64,000 nucleotides of DNA from Hyalella azteca (GCF_000764305.2 NW_025931881.1:33639-97638); one strand, 5' to 3'. Counted from the first letter of the stretch, positions 32,785 to 44,779 are shown. The notes: generated by a model from the letters alone, not told the origin. Translations and numbers: made by a program.

Positions 32785-34730
32785 CCAGCATGATTGCCGG
32801 GTTGCAGCCCAGCATGATTGCCAGGTTGCAACCCAGCATGATTGCCTGGTTGCAAGCAGCATGATTGTCTGGTTGCAGCCCAGCATGATGACCTAGTTGC
32901 AACCCAGCATGGTTGCCAGGTTGTACCCAGCATGATTGCCTGGTTGTAACCCACCATGATGGCTTGTTTGCAACCCAACATGATTGCCTGGTTGCAACCA
33001 GCATGATGGCCTGGGTGCAACCGACCATGAATTTCTGGTTGCAACCATGCATGAATGCCTGGTTGTAACCAAGCATGATTGCCTGGTTGCAACCCTGAAC
33101 GACGGCCTGGTTGCAACCCAGCATGGTGGCCTGGTTGCAACCCAGCATGATTGTCTGGTTGCAACCCAGGATGATTGCCTGGTTGCAACCAGCATGATTG
33201 TTTGGTAGCAACCCAGCATTAATTTCTGGTTGCAACCCACCATGAAGTCCTGGTTGCAGCCCAGCATGATTCTCTGGTTTTAACCCAGCATGATTGTCTT
33301 GTTGCAACCAGCATGATTGCGTGGTTGCAACCCAGCATGATTGCAAGGCTGCAACCCAGCATGGTGGCCTGTTTGCATTACAACATGATTGCCTGGTTGC
33401 AACCAGTATGAATTTCTAGTTGCAACCCAGCATGAAAGCCTGGTTGCAACCCAGCATGAATCCCTGGTTGCAACCAGTATGATTGCGTGGTTGCAACCCA
33501 GCATGAAGACTTGGTTGTAACCATCATGCTTGCCTGGTTGCAACCCAGCATGATTGCCTGGTTGCAACCCAGCATGATTGCCTGGTTGCAACCCAGCATG
33601 ATTTCCTGGTTGAAACCCATCATGCTTGCCTGGTTAGTTGTAACCTAGCGTGATAGCCTGGTTGCAACCCAGCATGATTGCCTGTTTGCAACCCAGCATG
33701 ATTGCCTGGTTGCAACCCAGCATGATTGCCTGGTTGCAACCCAGCATGATTGTCTAGTTGCATCTCAGCATGATTGCCTGGTTGCAACCCAATATTATTG
33801 CCTGGTTGCAACCCAGCATGATTGCCTGATTGCAGCCCAGCATGATGGCCTGGCTGCAACCCAGCATGATTGCCTGGTTGCAACCCAGCATGATTGCCTA
33901 GTTGCAACCCAGCATGATTGCCTGGCTGCTACCCAGCATGATGGCCTGTTTGCAACCCAGCATGATTGTCTGGTAGCAACCCAGCATGGATTTCTGGTTG
34001 CTACCCAGCATGAATGCCTGAATGCAACCAGCATGAATCCCTGGTTGCAACCCAGCATAATTACCTGGTTGCAACTCAACATGATGACCTGGTTGTAACC
34101 CAGCATGATTGCCTGGTTGCAACCCAGCATGATTGCCTGGTTGCAACCCAGCATGATTGCCTGCATGGTAGCAACCCAGCATGATTGCCTGATTGCAACA
34201 GAGCATAATTGCCGGGTTGCATCCAGCATGATTGCCTGGTTGCAACCCAGTATGATTGCCTGGGTGCAACCCAGCATGATTGTCTGGTAGCAACCCAGCA
34301 TGAATTTCTGGTTGCAACCCGCCTTGAGTGCCTGGTTGCAACCCAGCATGATTGCCTGATTGCAGCCCAGCACGATGGCCTGGCTGCAACCCAGCATGAT
34401 TGCCTGGTTGAAAACCAGCATGATTGTCAGGTTGCAACCCAGCATGATTGCCTGGTTGCAACCCAGCATGATTGTCTGGTTGCAACCCAGCATGATTGCC
34501 TGGTTGCAATCCAGCATGATTGTCTGGATGCAACCCAGCATGATGGCCTGGTTGCAACCCTGCATGATGGCCTGGTTGCAACCCAGCATGATTGCCTGGT
34601 TGCAACCAGCATGATTGCCTGGTTGCAACCCAGCATGATTGCCTGGTTACAACCAGCATGATTGTCTGGATGCAACCCAGCATGATGGCCTGGTTGCAAC
34701 CCTGCATGATTGCCTGGTTGCCTCGGTAGC
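32785..34730. repeat. 25-bp minisatellite, array 1 (intron between gamma2b and delta2)
   Basis: The unit GGTTGCAACCCAGCATGATT plus GCCT is repeated roughly 78 times with many variants. Each typical unit contains the perfect palindrome GGTTGCAACC. Long open frames on both strands here are artefacts of the repeat. Confidence 0.95.
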
Positions 34731-35520
34731 ATGCTTGCCAGCCTACACTCGACCATCTGGTCAGCCAGTCCTTCACCCAGCGTTGATCTAAGTTGTTCAT
34801 GGGAGCCCGCGTGGGGCGGGCTTATGCTTACATGGCTCGTGCTTATTACTACTATATTATATATAATAGTATATAATATATGTACTATTATATATATTAT
34901 ATGCTTACATGGTTCGTGGGGCACACGGGTTCTACCATGAGTGGACTAACTCAAAATTCTTTGAGTTATCCTTAGAACGAGGCCGTTAAGCTAAACTTGT
35001 TCCTACTGCAGCAGTTCTAGCAAGGCTGCATATCCCAAACCACCCGCCCTCACCTAGGTACTTATATTTGCCGTGCAGGGCGTGCAGGCTGAGGGGGGCG
35101 GGGAGTGCGATGTGCAGCTCAGTTGTGGCCGTAGCGACCGACGCCACAGCAGTGACGGCAGCTGCGCTGCTGATGCCGCACCACAGCTCAGTGAGCTGAC
35201 ACCTGCGACAGAATTGTTGGTGGTGTCTTGATGTCAGCGCCTGAGAAGCTGAATAAGCACTTATAGTTATTGCAAATGAAATAAAAAGCCGGGCTGTGGG
35301 GTAGGAATAATATATTAAAGAATAGACTTACTCAACTCATAACAATAAACGATTATGATTAGGGATATATAGCGTGGTGCGCTATATATCCCCACGCTTC
35401 CTAGCGTGGTGCTTCCTAGCGTGGTGCTTCCCAGCGTGGTGCTCCCAGCGTGGTGCTTCCCAGCGTGGTGCTTCCTAGCGTGGTGCTTCCCAGCGTGGTG
35501 CTCCCAGCGTGGTGCTTCCC
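34731..35520. repeat. Duplicated gamma-exon block, copy 3 (others 37,960-38,770 and 44,980-46,228)
   Basis: Each copy runs from CTCGGTAGC through GACCATCTGGTC, the gamma exon and the AGCGTGGTGC/GCTATATATCCCCACGCT hairpin to a 15-bp AGCGTGGTGCTTCCC array. An AT-rich palindromic run lies at 34,850-34,905 in this copy. The array ends at a single N (35,521). Confidence 0.85.
35054..35202 (-). CDS. Exon gamma2b of receptor (cassette 2, second alternative)
   Basis: This is a third 149-nt gamma exon with acceptor GTCGCAG, donor CTAG|GTGAGGG and the same phases. It encodes CQLTELWCGISSAAAVTA, then TTELHIALPAP and HALHGKYKYL. Relative to gamma2 it differs at R/W, G/A, D/T, E/A, Y/H, S/A and L/Y plus three silent changes. 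It lies in a duplicated block with gamma2, each copy followed by its own array of the 25-bp minisatellite. The frame is intact with no sign of decay. Confidence 0.8.
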
Positions 35521-35521
35521 N

Positions 35522-37960
35522 CTGGTTGCAACCCAGCATGATGACTTGGTTGTAACCCAGCATGATTGCCTGGTTGAAACCCAGCTTGATTGCCTGGTTG
35601 CAACCAGCATGATTGCCTGGTTGCAACCCAATATGATTGCCTGGTTGCAACCCAGCATGATGGCCTGGTTGCAACCCAGCATGATTGACTGGTTGCAACC
35701 CAGCATGATTGCCTGGTTGCAGCCCTGCATGATTGCCTGGCTGCAGCCCAGCATGATTGCCTGGTTGCAACCCACCATGATTGTCTGGTTGCAACCAGCA
35801 GGATTGTCTGGTTGCAACCCAGCATGATTGCCTGGTTGCAACCCAGCATGATTGCCTGGTTGTGACCAGCATTATTGCCTGGTTGCAACCCAGCATGATT
35901 GTCTGATTGCAACCCAGCATGATGGTCTGGTTGCAACCCAGCATGATTGTCTGGTTGCAACCCGGCATGATTGCCTAGTTGCATCCCAGCATGATTGCCT
36001 GGTTGCAAATTAGAATGATGACCTGGTTGTAACCCTTCATGATTGCCTGGTTGCAACCCGGCATGGTGGCCTGTTTGCATTTCAGCATGATTGCCTGGTT
36101 GCAACCCAGCATGAATTTCTGGTTGCAGCCCAGCATGAGAGCCTGGTTGCAACCCATTATAAATCCCTGGTTGCAACCGAGCATGATTTCGTGGTTGCAA
36201 CCCAGCATGATGACCTGCTTGTAACCCATCATGCTTGCCTGGTTGCAACCCAGCATGATTGCCTGGTTGCATTTCAGCATGATTACCTGGTTGCAACCCA
36301 GCATGATTGTCTGGTTGCAGCATGATTGCCTGGCTGCAACCCAGCATGATTGTCTAGTTGCAACTCGGCATGATTGCCTGGTTGCAACCCAGCATGATTG
36401 CCTGGTTGCAACCCAGCATTATTGCCTGGTTGCAACCAGCATGATTGCCTGGTTGCAACCAATATGATTGACTGGTTGCAACCCAGCAAGATTGCCTGGT
36501 TGCAACTCAGCATGATTGCCTGGTTGCAACCCAGCATGATTGCCTGGTTGTATCCCAGCATGATTGCCTGGTTGCTACCCAGCATGATTGCCTGGTTGCA
36601 TCCCAGCATGATTGCCTGGTTGCTACCCAGCATGATGGCCTGTTTGCAACCCAGCATGATTGTCTGGTAGCATCCCAGCATGAATTTCTGGTTGCAACCC
36701 AGCATGAAAGCCTGAATGCAACCCAGCATGATTGCCTGGTTGCAACTCAACATGATGACCTGTTTGTAACCCAGCATGATTGCCTGGTTGAAGCCCAGCA
36801 TGATTGCCTGGTCGCAACCAGCATGATTGCCTGGTTGCAACCCAGCATGATTGTCTGGTTGCAACCCAGCATGATTGCCTGGTTGCAACCCAGCCTGATT
36901 GTCTGGTTGCAACCCAGCTTGATGGCGTGGTTGCATTCCTGCATGATGGCCTGGTTGCAACCCAGCATGATTGTCTGGTTGCAACCCAGCATGATTGCCT
37001 GGTTGCAACCCAGCATGATTGTCTGGTTGATACCCGGCATGATTGCCTGGTTGAAACCAGCATGATTGCCTGGATGCAACCCAGCATGATGGCCTGGTTG
37101 CAACCCAGCATGATTATCTGGTTACAACCCAGCATGATTGCCTGGTTGCAACCCAGCATGATTGCCTGGTTGCAACCCAGCATGATTTCCTGGTTGCAAC
37201 CCAGCATGATTGCCTGGTTGTGACCATCATGATTGCCTCGTTGCAACCCAGCATGATTGCCTTGTGCAACCCAGCATGTTTGCCTGGTTGCGACCCAGCA
37301 TTATTGCCTGGTTGCAACCCAGCATGATTGTCTGGTTGCAGCCTAGCATCATGACCTAGTTGCAACCCAACATGGTTGCCTGGTTGCAACCCAGCATGAT
37401 TGCCTGGATGCAACCCAGCATGATTGTCTGGTTGCAACCCAGCATGATAGCTTGTTTGCAACCCAGCATGAATGCCTGGTTGCAACCAGCATGATTGCCT
37501 GGGTGAAACCAGCATGATTGTTTGGTACCAACCCAGCATTAATTTCTGGTTGCAACCCACCATGAATGCCTGGTTGTAACCCAGCAAATTTCTCTGGTTT
37601 TAACCCAGCATGTTTGTCTGGTTGCAACCCAGCATGATGGTGTGGTTGCAAACCAGCATGATTGTCTGGTTGCAACCCAGCATGATTGCCTGGATGCAAC
37701 CCAGCATTATTGCCTGGTTGCAACCCTGCATGATTGCCTGGTCGCAACCTATCATGATTGCCTGGTTGCAACCCAACATGATTGTCTGGTTGCAACCCAG
37801 CTTGATGGCATGGTTGCATTCCTGCATGATGGCCTGGTTGCAACCCAGCATGATTGTCTGGTTGATACCCGGCATGATTGCCTGGTTGCAACCAGCATGA
37901 TTGCCTGGTTGTAACCCTGCATGATTGCTTGGTTGCAACCTAGCTTGATTGCCTGGTTGC
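35522..37960. repeat. 25-bp minisatellite, array 2 (intron between gamma2 and gamma2b)
   Basis: This is the same unit as 32,785-34,730, about 97 copies. It directly follows a single N at 35,521, so the join to the 15-bp array is an unresolved assembly gap. Confidence 0.95.
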
Positions 37961-38775
37961 CTCGGTAGCGTGTTGGCTGGCTTACACCCGACCATCTGGT
38001 CAGCCAGTCCTTCACCCAGCGTTGATCTAAGTTGTTCATGGGTGCCCTCGTGGGGCTTACCTGGCCCTTGGGGCACACGGGTTCAACCCGTGAAAGGACA
38101 CTTATGTCAACTAACTCAAAATTGTTAGAGTTATCCTCTGAACGAGGCCGTTAAGCTAAACTTGGTCCTGCTGCACCAGTTCTTGCAAGGCTGCATATCC
38201 CAAACCACCGCCCTCACCTAGGAGCTTATATTTGCCGTGCAGGGCGTGCAGGCTGAGGGGGGCGGGGAGTGAGATGTACAGCTCAGTTGTGGCCGTAGCC
38301 ACGGACTCCACTGCGTCGACCCCAGCTGCGCTGCTGATGCCGCAACGCAGCTCAGTGAGCTGACACCTGCGACAGAATTGTTGGTGATGTCTTGATGTCA
38401 GCGCTAGAGAAGCTGAATAAGCAATTATCGTTATTTAATTATTTTAATTTAATTATCGTTATTTAATGTGAAATAAAAAGCCGGGCTGTGGGGTAGGAAT
38501 AATATATTAAAGAATAGACTTACTCAACTCATAACAATAAACGATTATGATTAGGGATATATAGCGTGGTGCGCTATATATCCCCACGCTATATATGCGC
38601 TATTTATCCATGCGCTATAGCCTACTGCCCTATATATCCCCACGCTTCCTAGCGTGATTCTTCCCAGCGTGGTGCTTCCTAGCGTATTGCTTCCTAGCGT
38701 GGTGCTTCCCAGCGTGGTGCTTCCAAGCGTGGTGCTTCCTAGTGCGGTGCTTCCCAGCGTGATGCTTCCACACAA
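37960..38775. repeat. Duplicated gamma-exon block, copy 2
   Basis: This block contains gamma2 and ends with a short AGCGTGGTGCTTCCC array (38,641-38,770). Confidence 0.85.
38218..38366 (-). CDS. Exon gamma2 of receptor (cassette 2, first alternative)
   Basis: Acceptor GTCGCAG and donor CTAG|GTGAGGG bound 149 nt, phases 1 in and 1 out. It encodes CQLTELRCGISSAAGVDA, then TTELYISLPAP and HALHGKYKLL. Against gamma1 I count 11 amino-acid-changing and 1 silent base difference. If joined to both beta2 and gamma2b it would break the frame, so gamma2 and gamma2b should exclude each other. Confidence 0.8.
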
Positions 38776-39387
38776 TAATAGCCTGACGTGTATTCTAATC
38801 CTCATGTCCATACTTTTCTTGTCAATGTAGTTTAAATAGTGCAGAACATAAAAACTAAATCATGCGGAACGTTTTTAACAATCGAAAGAAATTATCATAT
38901 ACATTTCTTCAGGAACAATTATGCTAGTAAATAATTCAAAAACCTTTGACCATAAATACCTGCATACTCTTGTATAAAGGTCTTCTTGTTTTATGAATGT
39001 AATGAAACATTGACGCCATCGTGCCCAATTCTCTCAACATTTCTTATTCTATACTATATTCAACTACACATATAATCACCGAGCATGCGTTCTTCACTAT
39101 AAAGTTAATGCGTGGCAAACTTAACTCCGATTCTTCAGTTTACTCAGCACTACTCATGCATGCTTCTGTCCTTCACAATATCTTCTTGCGTGTATTATTC
39201 ATTATGAGTTTATTTTTACATTGCGCAGAACAGAAATACGGCAATAGTTGTCGTTATATGTTCCTGAGTCTTGTTGGTTTTTTACAGAACCTCACAAAAT
39301 TTCGTTTTTAGCAGCACCTTATAACATCCTGGCGCATGAGCAAAACCGACATAAACGATAATCACTAAAGGGGCAAATGTCACTGAC
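38776..39387. other. Intron between beta2 and gamma2, unique part
   Basis: AT-rich sequence. A 96-codon plus-strand frame at 39,021-39,311 has no recognisable features. Confidence 0.5.
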
Positions 39388-39604
39388 CTGGAGCCCTTGA
39401 GGCACTCCAGCAGGTCGTCGCAGGGCTCGTGGCTTGCTACCACTCCTGTTGGTCTGATGTCCAGCTTCAGTTGTCCCTCGTAACGCCGCGCCAGGTCAGA
39501 CCAGCTGGTGCCTACAGCGCGCAGCACCGCAGCTGGCATCACGATGTTGATGACTCGAGGCTGCTGATGTGGCAGCATTAGTGCAACTGCCATCACGTCT
39601 CCAG
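39388..39604 (-). CDS. Exon beta2 of receptor (cassette 2)
   Basis: It has the same acceptor as beta1 and donor CAG|GTCAGTG, 217 nt, phases 2 in and 2 out. It encodes the same framework as beta1 (GDVMAVALMLPHQQPRVINI start, CDDLLECLKGSR end), with changes K to V, S to A, A to V, K to E, L to K, A to T, P to V and P to H. It cannot follow epsilon1 in frame (2 nt plus 2 nt), but it can follow alpha1. It therefore looks like an alternative to beta1 and not a serial repeat. Confidence 0.82.
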
Positions 39605-41269
39605 CTGCGGACGAAGGATGAGGATACTTGTTGCCTGATGTGGCGTGAGCTTGGGTAGAGCGATAGAAGGATGATAGGTGAAGAGGTATGTTGAGTAACG
39701 TAGAGAGGTAGAGACAAGAACGATGGACAATTGGCTAGTTGAATGAAGTTGATAAGTAAATAATGAAGTTGAAGATGGGAGTAGGTAAGTATAAAAGTAT
39801 CGCTACCGCATGTATAGGAAGCCAGCCATCCTCGTCTAGAAAAATTGATGACAAATTAAGATTAATATAAAGAGACGGGCGAAGAGGAATGTGAAGTACG
39901 GAAAGGGCAGTTAGGTAAAGAGAAAGAAAAATTATAGAGCAAGAGAATATAGCAATTAAATAGGGATAAAAGAATGATTTGAAGAGAGGAAAGATAGGTA
40001 GGGTGAGGAGTTATTAGCCGAGGGATGGTAAGAAGAAAGAGGGACGATAGTAAGAAAGTGGGATGACGGCAAAAAGAGATGATGAGTATAGAGAGAGCAA
40101 TGACATGAAGAAAGTTGTATGATTGTCGGAGAGTGGGATGCTGCGTTGAGAGAGAGAGAGAGGGATGATAGGTAGAACGAGAGGGATGATTAGTAGTGTC
40201 AAATGATAGAGAGGGGGGAGGGGTGAACGCTATTCTCTTCGTGCATCCTTGGTGACCGCGCATCAGGACGGTACCTAAAATTAATATATCATGTTTTATG
40301 TAGTGTGTGCAAAGATATGCATTGTTATTCAGGCAGTGTATATGTCTGACTAAGTTCTGTTTTCTATAAATCTCTTTTCTCTCGTAAATCCTGTTTTCTA
40401 TAAATAAAGCACTTTCAATGTTGAATTTATTTTCTCTTGTTTGTTTTGTTATTAATGAGGACTTTGTTTTGCTATATAATATTTTTTAATCAGTAAACAA
40501 AAAGACCTTATTAGCAACACAGGGCGCATTAGCTCATTTTAGGTTACTGAATAACGACATGTAAAAATATCGTGTTGCATTAATGCACCATTGCGACTCA
40601 TTCAACTTTCTTCAATGCCCTCCGCATTATATGGTGGGAAGTATAGTTAGACGGACACTGCCAGCCAGTATTACTATTACTAATACTAAATATTACTGCT
40701 ATTATTCATTATTACTAAATATTAATACTAAAATTACTATTACTAAATATTATTGCTCGGCAGTGGAAGGCATGAAAAAGTATATATGTGGTAGCAGAAG
40801 TTTGCTTTGTTTGGTGAGAGGCAGGGACGCTGAATGTGAATAGAGTTTTGATGTGTGATGTGGATGTGAAGGGAACTGTGAAGGACCTGATGGTATATGG
40901 GGCGTTGGAGTGGGAAAGATAATTGAGTGGTTAGGATGGAGGAGACTATGATTGAGGCAGTGAGAAAAGGAAGCGTGAGAAAGAATATAGGGGAAGAAAT
41001 AAAAAAATCCCTGAATAACTTGATGGAAGAAATGAATAAAGACCTGAAGAATAATTTTTCTTTATTGCAACATTTTTAAAACGTAAATTAAGCAAGGCTA
41101 TAGTTAAAGCGCCCCAGTAGTGAATAATCATACCATAATAACTGTAATTTTGGATATCTTTTATGAACCAAATTATCACATTCTCTTTTTTTATCAAATA
41201 TTTACATCTGTTTCTCTGTGTTCATTTCTTTACATTTAGCTCCTAGGTTGTCTTCTGAAAATACGCCTC
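39605..41269. repeat. Duplicated block upstream of beta2 (counterpart 47,263-48,690)
   Basis: This purine-rich stretch (GATGATAGGTAGAG-type, 39,620-40,230) and the following AT-rich stretch match 47,263-48,690. The first 75 nt next to the exon are identical and the rest has diverged by several percent with indels. Confidence 0.85.
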
Positions 41270-42440
41270 TTTACAATTAATATATTTATTCGTCCATTTC
41301 TAATTAATATATTTGTTCGCGCATTTCTTAATAATATATATATATATATATTAGCCCCATTTTAATTAATAAATACGCCCCTTTACAATTAGTATATCTA
41401 TTCACTGCTTTCTAATTAGTAAAAAGCACCTTCCTAATTAATAAATAAAACCCTTCCTAATTAGTATATTTATTCGCCCCTTTCTAATAAATAAATGCAC
41501 CCATTTTTAATTATTAAATACGCCTCACTCTAACTAATATATTTATTCGCTCCTTTCTACGTAATATATTTATTCGCCCCTATCAAATTAATAAATACGC
41601 CCTTTTCTAATTAATATATTTATTCGCCCGTTTCTAATTAATATATACGCCCCTCTCTAATTCTACGGCTCTTTAGAATTAACATATTTTTGCAAATTGA
41701 TTTATTTATCTTATTGTAATTATTAAACATACCCGGCCCTTTCTAATTAGTATATTTATTCGCCTCTTTCTATTTAATAAATACGCCCATGTCTAATTAG
41801 TAAATACGCCCCTTTCTAATTAGTATATTTATTTGCCCCTTTCTAATTAACAAATGTGTCCCTTTCTAATTAATATATTTATTCCCCCTATCTAGTAAAT
41901 ACGCCCCTTTCTAATTAGTATATTTATTTGCCCCTTTCTAATTAACAAATGTGTCCCTTTCTAATTAATATATTTATTCCCCCTATCTAGTTAATAAATA
42001 CGCCCCTTTCTAATTAGTATATTTATTTGCCCCACCTTCTATTTAATAAATAAGCTCTTTTCAAACTAATATATTTAATTGCCTCCTTGGTAATAAATAT
42101 AACACTTTCTAATTTGTATATTTATTCGCCCCTTTATATTTAGTAAATACGCCTCTTTCTGATTAGTATATTTATTCTCCCCCTTTCTAATTAATAAATC
42201 CACCCTTTTTTAAATTAATATATATATTCACTTCTTTCTAATTGGTAAATACGCCCCTTTCTAATATATTACCCCTTACCCTTATTTACCCCTTACCCTT
42301 TACCTATATTTATTTACCCCTTTCCAATTAATAAATACGCCATTTTCAAATTAATATATTTATTCACTCCTTTCTAGTTAATAAATGCACCCTTTTCTAA
42401 TTATTATGTTTATTCACCCCTTTCTAATTACCTCTTTATG
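41270..42440. repeat. AT-rich satellite with CGCCCCTTTCTAATTA units, array 1
   Basis: Units of about 27 bp combine CGCCCCTTTCTAATTA with GTATATTTATT or ATAAATA. The counterpart in cassette 1 is 48,690-49,520, and a short remnant is at 62,640-62,760. Confidence 0.92.
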
Positions 42441-43645
42441 TATGCATCATAAGCTACGTCATGGTGGCCAGTGTATGCATCATAATCTATGCCATGGGTG
42501 CCAGTGTATGCATCATAATCTATGCCATGGATGCCAGTGTATGCATCATAATCTATGCCATGGGTGCTAGTGTATGCATCATAATCTATGCCATGGTTGC
42601 CAGAGTATGCATCATAATCTATGCCATGGTGCCAGTGTATGCATGATAATCTATGTCATGAGTGCAGGTGCATGCATCATAATCTATGCCATGGGTGCCA
42701 GTGTATGATTCATAATCTATGCCATGGGTGCCAGTGTATGCATCATAATCTATGCCATGGGTACCAGTGTATGCAGCATAATCTATGCCATGGGTGCCAG
42801 TGTATACATCATAATCTATGCCGTGGGTGCCAGTGTATGCATCCTAATCTATGCCATGGGTAGTTGGGTACCACTGTGTGCATCATAATCTATGCAATGG
42901 GTGCCAGTGTAAGCATCATAATCCATGCCATGGGTGCCAGTGTAAGCATCATAATCTATGCCATGGGTGCCAGTGTAAGCATCATAATCTATGCCATGGG
43001 TGCCAGTATAAGCATCCTAGCCATGGGTGCCAGTGTAAGCATCATAATCTATGCCATGGGTGCCAGTGTATGCATCATAATCCATGCCATGGGTGGCAGT
43101 GTATGCATCATAATCTATGCCATGGGTGCCAGTGCATGCATCATAATCTATGCCATGGCTGCCAGTGTATGCATCATAATCCATGCCGTGGGTGCCAGTG
43201 CATGCATCATAATCCATGCCATGGGTGGCAGTGTATGCATCATAATCTATGCCATGGGTGGCAGTGCATGCATCATAATCTATGCCATGGGTGCCAGTGC
43301 ATGCATCATAATCTATGCCATGGGTGCCAGTGTATGCATCATAATCCATGCCATGGGTGCCAGTGTATGCATCATAATCCATGCCATGGGTGGCAGTGCA
43401 TGCATCATAATCTATGCCATGGGTGCCAGTGCATGCATCATAATCCATGCCATGGGTGCCAGTGTATGCTTCATAATCCATGCCATGGGTGCCAGTGTAT
43501 GCATCATAATCCATGCCATGGGTGGCAGTGTATGCATCATAATCTATGCCATGGGTGCCAGAGACTGCATCATAATCTATGCCATGGGTGCCAGTGTAAG
43601 CATCATAATCTATGCCATGGGTGCCAGTGTAAGCATCATAATCAA
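42430..43645. repeat. 33-bp minisatellite (CATGGGTGCCAGTGTATG), long array
   Basis: About 36 units containing GCCATGGGTGCCAGTGTATG followed by CATCATAATCTAT. 33 is divisible by three, so all frames look open (281-287-codon artefacts). The same unit flanks alpha1 (50,225-50,280) and alpha0 (63,495-63,875). Confidence 0.95.
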
Positions 43646-43646
43646 C

Positions 43647-43770
43647 GTGTGTCTGTATCTACTGAGACTCACGGCACGTGTGTCTGTATCTACTGAGACT
43701 CACGGCACGTGTGTCGGTATCTACTGAGACTCACGGCACCTGTGTCTGTATCTACTGAGACTCACGGTTC
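43647..43770. repeat. 31-bp minisatellite carrying the epsilon1 splice donor
   Basis: About 4 units of the same 31-bp repeat as at 31,240-31,560. It abuts the 33-bp array directly at about 43,646. Confidence 0.92.
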
Positions 43771-43891
43771 TCTTGTGTATCTCGTGTTGCCAGCAGCGGC
43801 ACTCCGGACGCCTTCACGCTGCAGTTCCTCCAGCAGTTGCCGCAGCTCATCCTCTCCCAGCTCGGGGCTGTCCAGCCATATGCCCCTCAGT
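43762..43891 (-). CDS. Exon epsilon1 of receptor, donor site overlapping an in-frame stop
   Basis: Acceptor CCGTGTGCAG leads into LRGIWLDSPELGEDELRQLL and EELQREGVRSAAAGNTRYTREP. This is the most LRR-like unit: L-x-x-I-x-L-x-x-x-x-LG, then an amphipathic helix. The exon ends at donor CC|GTGAGTC with the last exonic base at 43,766, leaving 2 nt. If that donor is not used, the frame reads CCG TGA and stops at 43,762, giving a complete 943-aa protein from the ATG at 52,849. Against epsilon2 the hypervariable residues are W, D, S, P and E of WLDSPE, which become Q, Y, Y, S and K. Confidence 0.85.
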
Positions 43892-44429
43892 CTGCACACG
43901 GACCAACAGATGAGCATCCACTGATGCCGGCTAACATGTTCCTGGATATACGGACTAGCCGAGCGTGCAAGCGTGTGAAACGCAATCAAGTTTTTCAGAC
44001 ATAAGCAGTTAGGAATCGTTTGAAAAGAACTGTTTCATACATAAGCTAGTAACACAGTTGAAATAGATAGAGTGGATACTGAGGATAGAATAGGCAAATA
44101 GAAGACAAGGCTACGGGAAATCTATAACTTTTAAGAATACCAATCAAGAGTAGGCAACAGCGCGTTGTGGCGAGACTTTTATTCGAATATAAACATGATT
44201 TAAAATTCGCTGGCGTATTGATTTTTCGATACAAGAGTGTCAAAAACATTGGTAGTGGAATTTAGAATTCAAAAGTTGCCATTGAGAACGGGAGGATATG
44301 ATTTATTTGATGAAACGCTTCTAATCAAAAATGATTGTTGTTTATTATTTCTTATCAATTTCTTATTAACTTACGATTTAGTGACCACAAAACTGAATGC
44401 TTCCTCCTCTATCATAGGAAGTAAATAAC

Positions 44430-44658
44430 CTTTTGGTGTGTGGGGCGACTTTTTTGATGGCCCGGGCGATGGCCTTACAGCTGCCGGGCCCGGCGCCCCA
44501 CACCGCCAGCAGCGGCGGGAGCAGGGCTGGCAGACGCACGTCAGCTCGGGGGCTGGGCGGGCTCTCGACCCCAGCGTCGTGCCCCTCTTGGCACGGCGGG
44601 GGCAGAGCCGGATGGGGCGATGAAGACCAGGCGGCATCCATCGGCCAAATGTGCACGA
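44430..44658 (-). CDS. Exon delta1 of receptor (cassette 1)
   Basis: Acceptor GACTCGCAG and a weak donor AAAAG|GTTATT bound 229 nt, entering with 2 nt and leaving 2 nt. It begins VHIWPMDAAW, has a proline-rich middle (VESPPSPRADVRLPAL), then LLAVWGAGPGSCKAIARAI and APHTKR. The block L-x-V-WGA-x-x-GSC-x-AIARAI fits a strand-turn-helix unit. Against delta2 all differences in the aligned C-terminal part are amino-acid changing. The GTTATT donor is poor, but delta2 uses the same site and delta3 has AG|GTCAGT at the matching position. Confidence 0.8.
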
Positions 44659-44779
44659 CTGCGAGTCAAACAACGACCAATAATACGCGTGGGAACTGCT
44701 GTGCTTATGTCAACACGAGGGCCAGACTTCACCCAGCACAGCTACTTGCCCTCACCCATGTGGTTGTCAGCCTTCACTA

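Noticed and set aside
32185..32793. 202- and 166-codon plus-strand frames
   Set aside because: They are antisense to exon delta2 and extended by a GC-rich duplication and a 29-bp repeat.
32759..37900. Many overlapping 80-300-codon frames rich in QPGNHAGL or CNQAIMLG
   Set aside because: They are read-outs of the 25-bp minisatellite in all frames on both strands, with no start context, domain or unique sequence.
42385..43727. Frames of 281-287 codons (CQCMHHNLCHG and ASVCIIIYAMG types)
   Set aside because: The 33-bp repeat keeps every frame open. Cysteine and histidine spacing here is a by-product of the repeat and is not a zinc-finger protein.
39604..43766. Serial splicing of epsilon1 to beta2 to make one long protein with all cassettes
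   Set aside because: Epsilon1 leaves 2 nt and beta2 needs 1 nt before it. The shifted frame hits a stop within beta2.
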